DNA of 64,000 nt from Aradus depressus (lineage: Eukaryota > Arthropoda > Insecta > Hemiptera > Aradidae). The stretch covers positions 47,712,136-47,776,135 of the forward strand of contig OY759220.1 in assembly GCA_963662175.1 (NCBI GenBank), written 5' to 3'. This document shows positions 45,321 through 57,169 of this stretch, piece by piece. Position 1 is the first letter of the stretch. Every line of letters starts with the position of its first letter. Below the pieces are notes generated by a model. That model searched no databases and was not told the origin of the DNA. It saw nothing but the letters and a program-made list of their open reading frames with translations. The translations under genes were made by a program, and so were the position numbers.

Positions 45321-45555
45321 GTAGATTGTACAGATTCTTGCCGCCTAATCCCTCTAGTCTAGAGCACACCCTAGACAAAGCATCCGCTGCCTAGTTATCT
45401 TTCCCCGGGCGGCATATAATGTCAAATTTGAAAGGGGAGAGATCCAGTCTCCATCGGGATATCTTTTCGTTCTTTATTTTACTAGAGTGCTTCATGTCAA
45501 ACATGAAAGCGACAGACCGCTGATCAGTAATAAGTTTAAAATGTCGACCCATAAG

Positions 45556-47787
45556 TTAATGTCTCCACTTGCGTAAAGCCTTAATGATGGCATAGGCTTC
45601 TTTTTCTACCGCCGAGTGATGCTGCTCACAGTTAGACAAAGTCCTGGAGAAGAACGCCACTGGCCTATCGGATTGCGACAAGGTAGCCCCAATAGCAAAA
45701 TTGGAGGCGTCAGTTTCGACAATAAGCGTAGTGTTCTCATCAATAGTACTCACAGTCGATTTTCCTATATCTTGTTTCCGGGCTTCGAAATTACTCAGAA
45801 CATCATGAGGCATGTGAAACGTTTTACACTGAGCGAGGGGTCGTATCTTTTCGGAAAACCCTTTGATCCATTTCGAATAATGAGAAAACATACCCATGGC
45901 CCTGCGAAGAGTAGCGGCATCCCGTGGGGGTGGAAGGTCGAGAAGCGGTCCAAGCCGCTCAGGGTCCGGCTTGATACATCTGTTAGAAACAGTATAACCT
46001 AGAATGTTTATTGCGCGCGCTGAGAACTTACATTTGTCCCTGTTCAGAGTAAGATTGTATTTTTCAGCTACTTCTAAGAATTTTCTTAAATTGGAGTCGT
46101 GCTCCTCCTGACTCTTCCCGCAGACAGTCAGGTCATCCAAATAAGCAAAAGTGGCTTCCAAGCCCTCGGCGCGGATTATGTTATCGATAGCTTGCTGAAA
46201 AAACGCAACCCCATTCGTCACACCAAAGGGTATCCTTCGGAACTGATACAACCTCCCACAAGCCTCAAAGGCGGTGTACTTCTTTTCACACTCCTGGATT
46301 GGGATTTGATGGTAGGCGGAACGGAGATCAATTGAACTGAAAACCTCATAGTTTGATACTGCTTGCACCAAATCCTCAATCCGGGGAAGGGGAAACGCAT
46401 TGAGGAGGGTATATCGGTTTATTGTCTGAGAATAGTCGATCACCATCCGCTTTTTGTGATTCATGCTAGAGGTGACCAAAACTTGGGCTCGCCACGGAGA
46501 CTGACTCTCCTCTATTATACCGTCTTCTAAGAGTTTGGTGATTTCCCGCCTAACAAATTCAGCATCTTCTCTAGTGAGTCTACGAAATTTTGTGGCGATA
46601 GGTCTGCAATCAGACACCAGATTGGCAAACAATGAGACTGGAGGCACACTGGCAGCTGTTAGACTGCAGATAGAGAGAGGTTCTTTAGGACCCCCGAAGT
46701 TAACCTCAACCTTGGCGTGGAGCTGCAGAATGTCATGCCCAACAATCACATCAGCACATAAGCCTTCGAGAACGGCTAGACTTACATTCATATGTAAATG
46801 ACCCATGAGTGAAAGATTGACCCTGCATGTCCCCTTAACAGAGGATTTCAATGAGGAAGCGGCCATGGAAACAGTACCCTGAGCAGGAAAAATGCGAAGT
46901 TTGTGCGATGTTACGTGCCTTCTGCTGATGAAGCTCTCTGAGCTACCGATATCCACCACCGCATCAGCCAGTTGATCATCCACCTTGACTCTCACAGTTG
47001 ACTTCAGAAGAGAGGAAGGAGCAGCAGCCAGGGTGGAAGCAACTACATTTCGAGGTCGATCGGAAGATTTGCATACCGCCGCATAATGCCCCCGTTTGTC
47101 GCATTTATGGCAGGTAACATTCTTTGCTGGACATTTCACGCGGGGATGCCTGCCTCGCCCACAAAAAAAGCATTTGGGTGCAGTAGCAGCCGAGGTGGGC
47201 GACCCATCTTCTTGGGACTCCTCGGAAAGGTCATCTTTGGATAATTTATTTATAATGGGGCCAGAAGAAGCGTATACATCGGCTTGCTGCTGAGCCATCT
47301 CTAATGACAGGGCCTGTCGAATAGCATCTTCGAGCGAGAGGGAAAAATTCTCGAGAAGGCGTTGTCGGACATGAGGTGACAATAGCCCACTGATAAAAGA
47401 GTCACGAATATATTCGTTTCTATTCTGCTCAGCAGAGACTGCTCTGAAATTACAGTCTTTGCTAAGCAGAAATAGTTCTTGAGAATATTGGTTAATGTCC
47501 TCACCTGTTAACTGCCGTCGAGTGGCTAGGACATGCCTCGCAAATATCTCATTGCGGGGCTTCACGTAAAGCGCCTCAAGGATAGCGATGGCCCGGTCGT
47601 ACTGCTCACTCTCGCTCGGGGAGATGTAATTGATGAGCAGCTCCAGCTTCTGATCTTCCTCCACCTTCAAGGCCTTCACGAAGCTCTGCAACGTCCGGAA
47701 CCAATGAGTCCACTTTTGAGCTGCAGCGGCTTCATTAGGGACGAGTTGGAGACGTTCCGGGCGAAATAATTTTTCCATAGTTTTCAA
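45556..47787 (-). pseudogene. Ty3/gypsy Gag-Pol, N-terminal 743 codons (Gag, protease, RT, start of RNase H)
   Basis: Starts at ATG 47787, right after the primer site. Residues 1-190 are the capsid region. Two CCHC knuckles follow: CFFCGRGRHPRVKC (206-219) and CHKCDKRGHYAAVC (226-239). The protease has VDIGSSESFI (278-287) with Ile where DTG/DSG is expected. The reverse transcriptase has SIDLRSAYHQIPI (485-497) and YLDD (549-552), and RNase H opens with VETDASNFAIGATL near 690. A TAA at 45556 ends the frame although RNase H text (GRHFKLITDQRSVAFMF) continues in the same frame. Gag and Pol are fused without a frameshift. Confidence 0.9.
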
Positions 47788-47800
47788 TATGCCAAATAAA
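47782..47800 (-). promoter_or_regulatory. Self-complementary primer-binding site
   Basis: One base inside the 5' LTR, the sense strand reads TTTATTTGGCATATTGAAA. This is the exact reverse complement of TTTCAATATGCCAAATAAA in the LTR (47850-47832), where transcription should start. A 19-nt perfect match at exactly this position is what self-primed elements of the Tf1/sushi type show; they use the 5' end of their own RNA as primer instead of a tRNA. The match is read directly; use in priming is inferred. Confidence 0.75.
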
Positions 47801-47801
47801 T

Positions 47802-47933
47802 TGAAATGAAAAACCTTTTCTGAACGAAGGCTTTATTTGGCATATTGAAACGAGAATCAAACTGAATAAATATAAAAGTGTAACATATGATATAGTGGAG
47901 ATCATGTGATATAATTTAAATTAAATCATCTCA
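47802..47933 (-). repeat. 5' LTR of the Ty3/gypsy element with core promoter
   Basis: In the element's sense (right to left) the LTR contains a TATA string (TTTTATATTTATT, about 47880-47868). About 25 nt downstream comes TTTCAATATGCCAAATAAA (47850-47832), the probable start of the RNA. The short R/U5 then ends with GGTTTTTCATTTCA at 47802. The very short LTR leaves little room for U3 regulation. Confidence 0.85.
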
Positions 47934-48730
47934 CGCAGTCCTCAGTGTAACAAGACTACTGAACAAGGACAAAGGCCCCACTCCGCTGTGTGCTAGCTCC
48001 AGAACACCCCTGAGAGGAAGGCAATTCTCCATTATCCCGTCTCTTTTACACTATAGCGACTGTCAAACCGCGTCAGAGGTCCCAACGCATTGTGTAGCGC
48101 ACGAATTACCAGCGAGTGGGACATAGCAACAACTTCTGCCTCCTTGACAACTTGCCCATCATGCACAACTGTGGTGGAAGCCACCCCGCCAATTATAGAG
48201 ACTGTGAAACCTTCTTAAAACTTCAATCACGAATCACCCACAGAAAACACATGCCAACACACAATCATGACACAACAAATGCAAATCTAGCTTAGACTTA
48301 CTTCCCAACCAGTCTCAGAAAATCCTCCACACTCACAGGAAAACACCCCCTCTGAAGCTAAATCAAACCCTTGGAGACCCCAGAAAGCACCCCTCATCAG
48401 CCTAACCTCAAAAAAGAAGACCCCTCATTAGACCTATTTGACAAACCTACTAATAAGTTTAAATAAACCTTTCATTCTCAAATTAAATACTTCATTTCCT
48501 ACTACTCAATAACAAACTTTCTTCTAATTATGGTGAGATCTAACTCTACAGTTGATCAAAATTTAACAATCCTAAATTGGAACGCAAATGGGTTGAAAGC
48601 ATAGCAGCAGTGAAAACATAGACATAGTTTGCATAATAGAAACACTCTTCAAAGCGACAGACACATTCAGACACATGTTTGATATTAAAGGAGATGCTAT
48701 TTATTCCTAAGATGCCCCGAACCAGGAAAA

Positions 48731-50554
48731 TTCACTTTCTTCGGACTGAAGTAGCTTGAGATACTCAAACACGGCACCAAAGCGGGTTGCTAAAGTGTGA
48801 CACCAACAAAAACTAAGCAAAGTTTTTTAAAGCCACAAATTAATAACATTTGCGTTAGGCCTAATATCCAGGAAACCCACGGAGATATTCGATCTCGGGT
48901 AAAAAAATACTAATTTACCTTGAAAAATATGGGACCAATTTGAAATAAGCATGTTGAGATCAAAATAATGTATACCTGATGCTTGAAAAAGAAAACAATA
49001 ATGAAAATTGACATTTAGATTCTTTGGCAGAAACATTAAGCACACATCCATTACTAATATTTTCATAATTCACATAATTTTAGATGAACCGCGCTGATCT
49101 TATAAAGTGGCGATACCCTGAAAATAACTTACGAGATAGAGAGACAGGTTTCTTCTTCCTCTTGTTTTATGTCCATCCCTTCTCCATGCCCTGTCAACAT
49201 GAATAATAGTGTAAAAAGATACTATACGACATAAAATAACAACTATTAACTAGAAAATAGATGAACAAGTGGGTGAATATTTTAAAATACAAAATATTTT
49301 CGAGAGGTAATTATTTTTTAAAAGTTTCATTGGAGCCATCTCAAGATTTAAACAGCTGAGACGAGGCTGAGTTAAGAAACATTCGCATCAAGATACACTA
49401 AGGTCGGAAATAGCACTTAGAGAGTGGATCATGAACAACTCTCTATTTGAGGGGACAATAGGTACATTCAGAGAAACCATAGAGATCCAGGACTAAAGAG
49501 GCACTCGGTTAGAGATATTCACATCTGCTAACCAAACCTTGCACTAAAACCATTTTTAACTTGATTTGAATTGATTGCATTCAAGTCTGTCAACATAGAA
49601 CCATTTGAAAAATTACCAACTTTTGATGTTTCAGTTTGTTGGGTTTGAGTATTCTTAGTTTCATCAACTTTATGAGGCACTACATCGTTATTTTCCGGGC
49701 ACTCCATGTAGCCTTCTTTCGAAAAAATATTGGAGTTTGAATTACTACTCAGAAAAGAATTAGTTTTGGGCAGTGACATTGCTCTAGAAATTCACTAACT
49801 TCGTTAACAACTGAATTAACATGTTTAAAAAAAAATTCATCAACAATAAATATTCACATTTTTTAACAACAATTAAATAATAATTCTTTTTTTTTTTTTT
49901 TGAACACACGGTTTCATTGTTATTTAAACGATAAAATTAAAATGATTTAAGCACAATAATGGAACTTGGCAACATTTTAAACAATCACTAATACAATAAT
50001 GCACGATATTTTAAAACGAAATAAACATAATGAAATAATAACCCTAAAGTATCAAATACAGGACTAGACTAAGAGCAGTGAAGGTTAGGATAGGATAAAC
50101 AGACTCAAGTCAGGTTTGTCAATATCGTAAATTTTTAAAAAATGTTTATATTTGATGAAATATATATATTTGATTAAATATATATATAGGTTTAAATATA
50201 TATATTTGATTAAATATATATATTTTATTAAATATATACATTTGATTAAATATATATATTTACTTATATTTTTAAATATAATAAATATATCTACATAAGA
50301 AAATTCTAATGAAATTGTATTAAACTAGCCTAATTTTATTGGTGTTGAAAATAATTAAGAATTTTAGGGCTGGTCACCTTTTGGCCCACCTCACTTTCTT
50401 ACTATAAATACAATCCTATTAACCTAATAGATGAAAATTATTAAAGTAATCATTACTACCTATCTGTGTATGTATAATACATATACGAGCAAAAGATAAA
50501 AATTAATATAAATTATACAAAAAACGAATAATCAAATATTAGATGAACTATAAT
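48731..50554. other. AT-rich sequence, one weak open frame
   Basis: No gene is supported. The 83-codon frame on the - strand (49779-49528, Ser/Asn/Thr-rich, MSLPKTNSFLSSNSNSNIF) has no domain and no clear splice context; it could be an exon of an unknown gene or chance. 50150-50290 is a TATATATTTGATTAAATA-type low-complexity run. Confidence 0.4.
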
Positions 50555-50860
50555 ATATTGGGTGTCCCACGATTCAAGCTCACCTCTATAATTTACCTCA
50601 ACTGAACATATAACGAAATTTAATCAAGAATTTCAAATTGGATCATAAGGCTTTATTTCAATTTTTTTACCCTCCAAAATGCACATTTTCGTTCAACCCC
50701 AATGAAAATCGGATAAGCCGTTCCAGAGCTACAGACAGTACTGCAAAATCATCAATTGTGATGCTTTTTTTATGAAATACAACAGGATGTAAAAATATTA
50801 TTTCTACGCAATTTGATGCGGACGCTACAAAAAAAATTGGGAAAAACGTTACATATTGTG
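50555..50860. repeat. Repeat with TATTGGGTGTCCCACG end
   Basis: Begins TATTGGGTGTCCCACGATTC near 50557. Its far end (ACAACAGGATGTAAAAA with CTACGCAATTTGATGC, 50779-50823) is repeated at 53115-53158 inside the long-TIR element. Probably a small DNA transposon or a recombined piece; ends not proven. Confidence 0.4.
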
Positions 50861-51079
50861 CAATCAGTGTCGTATTTCTTTGAGCAGACCAGTCGAAAAT
50901 AAAAATACTGATGATTCATCAAAAAAAAGCAGTGAATTTCAACCCTCAATTTCTTTCTCAATCATCTTCAACTACTGTTTCGCCACAATCATCAACAGAA
51001 GATCCTTCATTTATATTCATTGAAAGAATGGACAAAGAATTAGAACATGTGGAAATGTCATTTCCCGGAATCATTTCGA

Positions 51080-51904
51080 CTCACAAATACTTATTCCCAC
51101 GATCGTACAATCTTGTTTGTCATGAGCGTCTCCACATTTCGAACATCTGACTGCACTTTTACAATTGCGATATACATGCCCCCAACGGAGACACTTGTAA
51201 CATTGTTGGGTTCTTGGTACGTAGGGCATAACTTCACATCTCACATAAAGTATACTAACTACTTCCGGTAAAACCTGTCACGTTAATAAAATCGTCTGGG
51301 TGGGAACTAATTGTTTATTTTCCTTCCTAAAAAGTCTATGAGCCCCTACAACACTGCAGTGACGCACAGATCTCTCGATTTTAAGAAGGTTCAATATGTC
51401 CTCGTCTGATAGTTCCTGACAAACTCCACGAATAATGCCTTTCTTCTCTAACATAAAATTAGGCGCATAGGCTAGCAAATTACTTACAGTTGTATTACTA
51501 TTAACAGTTTTGATAAGTAGATTGGCACTTTCGTAATTACTAAGTTCCACCTTCACTCTGTTTCGACCGATAGATTTTATTTGTAAAATATTTTTTTGTA
51601 CTCCAGGTACGCCCTTATAAATAAGAGAGCCTAAAGCCATTGGATGTAATTTTCCTATATTTTTATCTGTGGATTTCGATTCAATGAAGACATAAAATGG
51701 GCCTTCATCAAAATATTCGTATGATCTGGGGTTAAAATGTTTACTATCATCTTTGTTAATCTGTTTTTCATTTCCTTCTGATTTGCTATTAGAAATATTC
51801 AGCTCCGTATCACATCCATTTACTTCGACCAAACTTACACTCTCCATTTCATCACCCTTGCCAATGTCGGGAGGGATATCCCTCCCATCACTTTCAGAAG
51901 TCAT
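51080..51904 (-). pseudogene. LINE ORF1 (gag-like) relic
   Basis: 208 open codons (51904-51278) start MTSESDGRDIPPDIGKGDEM, are acidic up to residue 70 and then have an RRM-like part with GIIRGVCQELSDEDIL near 157-172. Beyond a frame change near 51270, the text CYKCLRWGHVYRNC and VRCSKCGDAH (51215-51140) gives two zinc knuckles. This is the gag layout of I/Jockey-type LINEs; no endonuclease or reverse transcriptase follows. Different in sequence from the other ORF1 copies here. Confidence 0.7.
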
Positions 51905-52138
51905 TCCAAATTAAAAACTACCAGAAACTACAGTAGTAAGTATCGCAAGAAACCAAAAAATTAAAAATTAAATTACGAAATAACTATATAGAAAAAAAAG
52001 AAAAAATATATATATAAATACGACTTATAGTGAGTAGGCTCGAGCTTGTAGATCCGCACGGGTCCAAGGTCTGGCATACACTGGAGAGGAGTGTTGGGTG
52101 ATGTCACATACCCATGTTTGAGCAGTACGTTTAAGGAG

Positions 52139-53387
52139 GGGTCTAGCCGGATAAGAGTGCGAAAACTGCCCCAAACGATTTTCGAATGGGCGATTGACCG
52201 ACAGTTTGCACATGTAAAAAAACATTTTTCCTGAAAATTTCAGCTCCCAACTCCCATTATTCGATGAGAAAAAAAATAAAAAGGCAATTTTGATTTTTTT
52301 TTTTTTCTTTCAGGTTGTTGCAAGTATGCAACTGTCGATTTTTTTTTTAAGTTCTTATGCTTCAAATACACCTCTATAGTATTTTTTTATTATCTTCCGA
52401 TTTAAATTTTAAAAAATCCAAAATGGATTTTTTGAATGTTATTTTTGAGTGACACTCACCAAATTTTCACAGAATATGTGTTTTTTAAATCCAAATATTC
52501 CCTAATTTTTTCAAATTTTTTGGTGTGGTGCAACAATGTTAAAAAAAAATAAAAAATAATTGTTTTCGGTTATTTCCGTTTATATCTACGTATATGATAT
52601 TATGAATTTTTATTAAAATAATGTTGTAAAATATACATATATTTTATTTTTGCAAAATACAATATATAGCAGTCATTTTTTGAACGGTTGTTAACAGTAG
52701 GTACTATTTTTTTCAACTTAATTTTATGAAGAATGTTTTTTTAATTAGATTTTTGCCGTGGGCGGAAATCGAACCGCCCTAACCGCCTTCACGAGAAATT
52801 GCGCACTACTCAATAATTATTATTCTCATAATAATAATAATAATATTATTCATTCCTTTCTTATCCCTCCCCCCAAAGCTTCGAAACTCTGAAGTCGACA
52901 AATGGAAAATAAATAAATAAATTAAGAATAACATTTTCATTTTCCGAATAATAAAATTATTATTCATTGATTGAACGTATGTAATATAATAACTCGTGTT
53001 ATTTTTATACTAATTCAGATTTAAGAAAATTATTTTATAATATATTTTCATTAATATTTTAGAATGTCAGCTACTTCCGGAAAGTGCATCAATTGTGTTG
53101 TTTTTTAAGAAAAACAACAGGATGTAAAAAATTATCTCTACGCAATTTGATGCAGACGCTTTAGCAAAAAAAAGTGGGAATAAAAAAAAATCGACAGTTG
53201 CATACTTGCAACAACCGGAAAGAAAAAAAAAATCAAAATTGCCTTTTTATTTTTTTTCTCATCGCATAATGGGAGTTGGGAGCTGAAATTTTCAGGAAAA
53301 ATGTTTTTTTACATGTGCAAACTGTCGGTTAATCGCCCATTCGAAAATCGTTGGGGGAAGTTTTCGCACTCTTATCCGGCTAGACCC
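52139..53387. mobile_element. Non-autonomous DNA transposon with ~205-bp inverted repeats
   Basis: GGGTCTAGCCGGATAAGAGT opens at 52139 and its complement closes at 53387. The inverted repeats extend to TGCAACTGTCGATTTTTTT (about 52345 and 53190) with a few mismatches and small indels. The 840-bp centre is AT-rich, contains a fragment of the 50555 repeat and a tRNA-like string (GGTTCGATTTCCGCCC, - strand near 52766). No transposase. A target duplication was not found. Superfamily not assigned. Confidence 0.65.
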
Positions 53388-54560
53388 TTTACCTGCATTT
53401 TTACGACATTTTAAGTTACAGAGTTTGATGCACAGGTTATAATAGTCTGTCTTTAGTTTCTTTGCACTTTAAATGAAATAGACGACGATAAAAAAACTAG
53501 AATTTTATAGGGCCACTTCTGGTGGATAAGGTCTGACATAAATGTCGGAAATGCAAGTGAAACTAGATTTTTAATTAATTATATTATATGCTGGCTTTTA
53601 CTTGAAGCTGAGGAAAAACATCGAGAGGACGAGAATAATATCGCAGATACGGCTGTGTAGAGAAAGTCTGGCTAGAGTGTCCTACCTGTTGAGCAGGGAG
53701 GACAGCTGAGATGTCTGTAACGGAGACCGAGCTGGCGTCATCCACCACTTCCAGCCTTCAGCCAATTAAGAAAAAAGTAACCGGGAGAAACATTGACAGC
53801 CCACAACCTCACAAGACCCTTTGCAACAATAATAAGCCCAATACATGCTCTACATAGTAATGGCGTTGAAAATTAAAGGACCAAAAATAGAAAACAGTTT
53901 TACAAGAATTATATTTATTTGTTAACTAGCAGTAATACCCGGCGTTGCCCGGGCAACTGTGACTTTTCTCCTAATACCTCTCATTCGAATCCTATTCAAT
54001 TCTTCTGTGAAATCTTCATCTTGTGAAATAGACAATATTTTTTTTTTAAACATACGTTTTTCTTTATTTTCTATTAAGTGTTTCAAAATATCTCGGCTAA
54101 AAATGTTAAGTTCCCTTAGAAAGTTAAAGTATGGAGTATAACTGGGGAAGTATGAAAGTACATAATTGGTTCAATATGAAAAGATTCATGTGAAATTGAC
54201 AGGGCGTAGCCAGGATTTTGAGCAGGGGGGAGGGTCGCCCCCACTCTTCGCCTGGTTGGCGGGCTGAGATGTCTATGAATCCACTCCCAAACGATTTTAA
54301 ATAAAACGCAACTTTCAAAGACCAATATCTCGGAAACTATTGCTCGTACAAGAAAACTAAAAATACCGGAAAACCTAGTTTTTTTTGTGAAGAATATGAA
54401 AATCTTAATTAAAAATTTGTAAAAATTAAATTTTTTTACGATTTAATTTCACTGAGGTGTGGTGTCAATGTTTAAGCCTATTTCTGATTCGTGTTCTTAT
54501 ACCCTATTTTTAAATTGTCTCCCAGTTTGACTTACATAACCAAATTACATATTAAATCTA
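53388..54560. other. Repeat-like non-coding sequence
   Basis: Contains ATACCCGGCGTTGCCCGGG near 53935 and GGGCGTAGCCAGGATTTTGA near 54200, phrases of the type found at ends of dispersed arthropod repeats. No boundaries or coding capacity can be supported. Confidence 0.35.
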
Positions 54561-55264
54561 AAAACCGTATAGAAATTTGAAGAATAAGATTTAGCCCGAA
54601 AGAAATCTAGCCAAGTCACTTCGGTCAGATGTTTTAATCGAGAAGATAAAAAATAAATTTGAGCACGTCGTCCTTCGGATTGGAATTTAAGCCATGATCG
54701 AGGGCCTTTCAGGTACTCGATAATGAGTCGTATGTTATGTATCTGAACCTGGGTAGGTGAAATTTAATTTAGGTTAAAAATAACTTTGAGCACGTCGTCC
54801 TTCGGATTGGACTTTCCCAATACATCTGAATCTTTCTTTGGTTGACCATCTTCGTTTCTGGATGCTGCATATCTACCTACATTGCTGTAATAATTTGTTT
54901 TTCAGATCATATGTCAAAACGGTCTCTCAAAGCCCATTTATGTTCCACATTTCTTCCTTGATAATTTTAGTTGGAACGAAACGGTAACCTATTTTATCTT
55001 ACATATGGAGTCTATCGAGCTCAGGATCGCCTCTTAGAAATCTAGCCAAGGCACTTAGGTCAGATGGTGTAATCGATAAGATCAAAATAAATATGAGCAC
55101 GTCGTCCTTCGGATTGGACTTTAGGGCCTTTTCGTATGTCAGGTGCTCGATAATAAGTCGTATGTTATGTATCTAAACCTGGGGGTGACATTTCACTTAG
55201 GTTAAAAATAACTTTGAGCACGTCGTCCTTCGGATGGGACTTTCCCGATATATCTGAATCTGTC

Positions 55265-56063
55265 TATCAGTTTTAACTAATATTAAGCCTATAAACCGTT
55301 AAAAAGCCAGAAATTTGAAGAAGGGGATTTAGCCCGACTTATTTCGAATAACATTTTTATTTCGATTTTTGTGTAGGATTCAGATATCCCGGTTGTTCTC
55401 TATCAGTTTTAACAAATAATAAATCTAAATTAAGCCATGATCGAGGGCCTTTACGTATGTCAGGTGCTCGATAATAAGTCGTATGTTATGTATCTAAACC
55501 TGGGTAGGTGACATTTCACTTAGGTTAAAAATAACTTTGAGCACGTCGTCCTTCGGATGGGACTTTCCCGATATATCTGAATCTGTCTATCAGTTTTAAC
55601 TAATATTAAGCCTATAAACCGTTAAAAAGCCAGAAATTTGAAGAAGGGGATTTAGCCCGACTTATTTCGAATAACATTTTTATTTCGATTTTTGTGTAGG
55701 ATTCAGATATCCCGGTTGTTCTCTATCAGTTTTAACAAATAATAAATCTAAATTAAGCCATGATCGAGGGCCTTTTCGTATGTCAGGTGCTCGATAATAA
55801 GTCGTATGTTATGTATCTAAACCTGGGTAGGTGACATTTCACTTAGGTTAAAAATAACTTTGAGCACGTCGTCCTTCGGATGGGACTTTCCCGATATATC
55901 TGAATCTGTCTATCAGTTTTAACTAATATTAAGCCTATAAACCGTTAAAAAGCCAGAAATTTGAAGAAGGGGATTTAGCCCGACTTATTTCGAATAACAT
56001 TTTTATTTCGATTTTTGTGTAGGATTCAGATATCCCGGTTGTTCTCTATCAGTTTTAACAAAT

Positions 56064-56066
<3 letters not shown>
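55265..56066 (+). repeat. 323-bp tandem sub-array
   Basis: CTATCAGTTTTAACTAATAT starts at 55265, 55588 and 55911. Units are almost identical. The third unit is interrupted at 56066 by a Jockey 3' end and resumes after 56786. Confidence 0.85.
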
Positions 56067-56106
<40 letters not shown>

Positions 56107-56785
56107 TTTATTCTATTTGCAATCTATATACAATATATACATAATAAGCAAATATGTGGTAAAAGAAAAATATAACGTCACTTGATGGGAGAAGCCAGCC
56201 AGCGCTGACACTCCCTCGAAAGTTAATTGTCATTATTCACTATCCACCGAGAGAAGATCGCGAGGCCACCTCCTGTTCAAGCGGCGGGGAGGATTGTCAG
56301 GATGGGAATGAGAGGAAAGGTCTTGTGCGAGAGGATTTGAATGGGAAGAAAGGTTTCGGTGGAATGATTGGAATCGGGATTTGATTAATTCATTTACAGT
56401 GGGAATACTGAGATCTCTGTGTAGGACTTTATTGGTGACATAGAAAGGAGCATTGACAATTCGTCGGAGGAGTATGGACTGGAATGCTTGGATACGATTG
56501 ATGTTGGATTGTTTAGCTGTACCCCAAAGTTCGAGTCCGTAAATCCAAATTGGACGTATAATGGTCTTGTAAATCGTAAGTTTGTTGTTAGTCGTCAGTT
56601 TCGATTTTGGTCCAAGTAGTCGACGTAACAGTCCGTATCTTCGATTCAGTTCTTGTCGTTTAAGTCGTGTATGTGGGTTCCACGTAAGTCTACTGTCTAG
56701 GTAAAACCCGAGATAGCGGACTTGGTTTGAAGAGGGAATCAGGATGTTGTTAATGATGACGGGAGGACAGGATTGACGGCGTAGG
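56067..56785 (-). mobile_element. 5'-truncated Jockey-type LINE with A-tail and target duplication
   Basis: A run of about 38 T (56067-56104) is the A-tail on the other strand. The coding part gives VRYLGFYLDSRLTWNPHTRL, then IYGLELWGTAKQSNINRIQA and VNAPFYVTNK, the reverse transcriptase C-terminus, open through most of its length. GTTTTAACAAATAAT flanks it at 56052-56066 and 56786-56800 (15 bp). Related to, but distinct from, the copy at 9141-10520. A recent insertion into the SINE-derived array. Confidence 0.9.
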
Positions 56786-57169
56786 GTTTTAACAAATAAT
56801 AAATCTAAAAACCGTTAAAAAGCGAGAAATTTGAAGAATGGAGTTTACCGAGCTCAGGATGACCTCTTAGAAAACTAGCCAAGGCACTTAGGTCAGATGT
56901 TTTAATCGAGAAGATAAAAATAAATTTGAGCACGTCGTCCTTCGGATTGGACTTTAAGCGATGATCGAGGGCCTTTGCGTATGTCAGGTACTCGATAATG
57001 AGTCGTATGTTATGTATCTAAACCTGGGTAGGTGAAATTTCACTTAGGTTAAAAATAACTGTGAGCACGTCGTCCTTCGGATTGGAATTTAAGCCATGGT
57101 CGAGGGCCCCACCTGTATTCTAGCCGAGGCACTTAGGTCAGCTATTTTAATCGGGAAGTTAAAATAACC

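Larger units (their letters stand above)
44164..47933 (-). mobile_element. Ty3/gypsy LTR retrotransposon with 132-bp LTRs and self-complementary primer site
   Basis: Flanked by LTRs at 44164-44295 and 47802-47933, each 132 bp with two differences, bounded by TG and CA, and by CGCAG target duplications (44159-44163 and 47934-47938). It encodes one fused Gag-Pol ORF on the - strand. A purine-rich tract (GCGAGGAAGAA) precedes the 3' LTR. The primer site is not tRNA-like but a perfect complement of the LTR (see separate entry). LTR divergence of about 1.5 percent means a recent insertion, though pol already has stops and frameshifts. Confidence 0.92.
43336..48730 (+). mobile_element. Jockey-type LINE, 5' part, interrupted by a Ty3/gypsy element
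   Basis: The ORF1 start (ATG at 43340) and its RRM-like block VVIRGVPYSLTETEIQDEL (43800s) are followed by a tandem duplication of about 283 bp. In the second copy a Ty3/gypsy element (44164-47933) is inserted. After it, ORF1 continues with zinc-knuckle remnants to about 48300, and the start of the endonuclease (LTILNWNANG near 48568) appears before the copy ends near 48730. Numerous stops are present. The 3' half is missing. Confidence 0.8.

Noticed and set aside
45616..46801. + strand open frames across the Ty3/gypsy pol gene
   Set aside because: They are shadows of the Gag-Pol frame on the - strand, which carries all recognised motifs.
49528..49779. 83-codon - strand frame, Ser/Asn/Thr-rich
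   Set aside because: No domain, no second exon and no splice signals that favour it; composition alone does not support a gene.
52755..52810. tRNA-like string with GGTTCGATTTCCGCCC on the - strand
   Set aside because: Only a T-arm-like and partial acceptor sequence is present; no matching 5' acceptor, D arm or anticodon arm can be folded, so it is at best a SINE-type relic.
53935..53960. ATACCCGGCGTTGCCCGGG as a possible protein-binding palindrome
   Set aside because: This phrase is of a kind common at ends of dispersed arthropod repeats; with one copy in the window no regulatory role can be argued.
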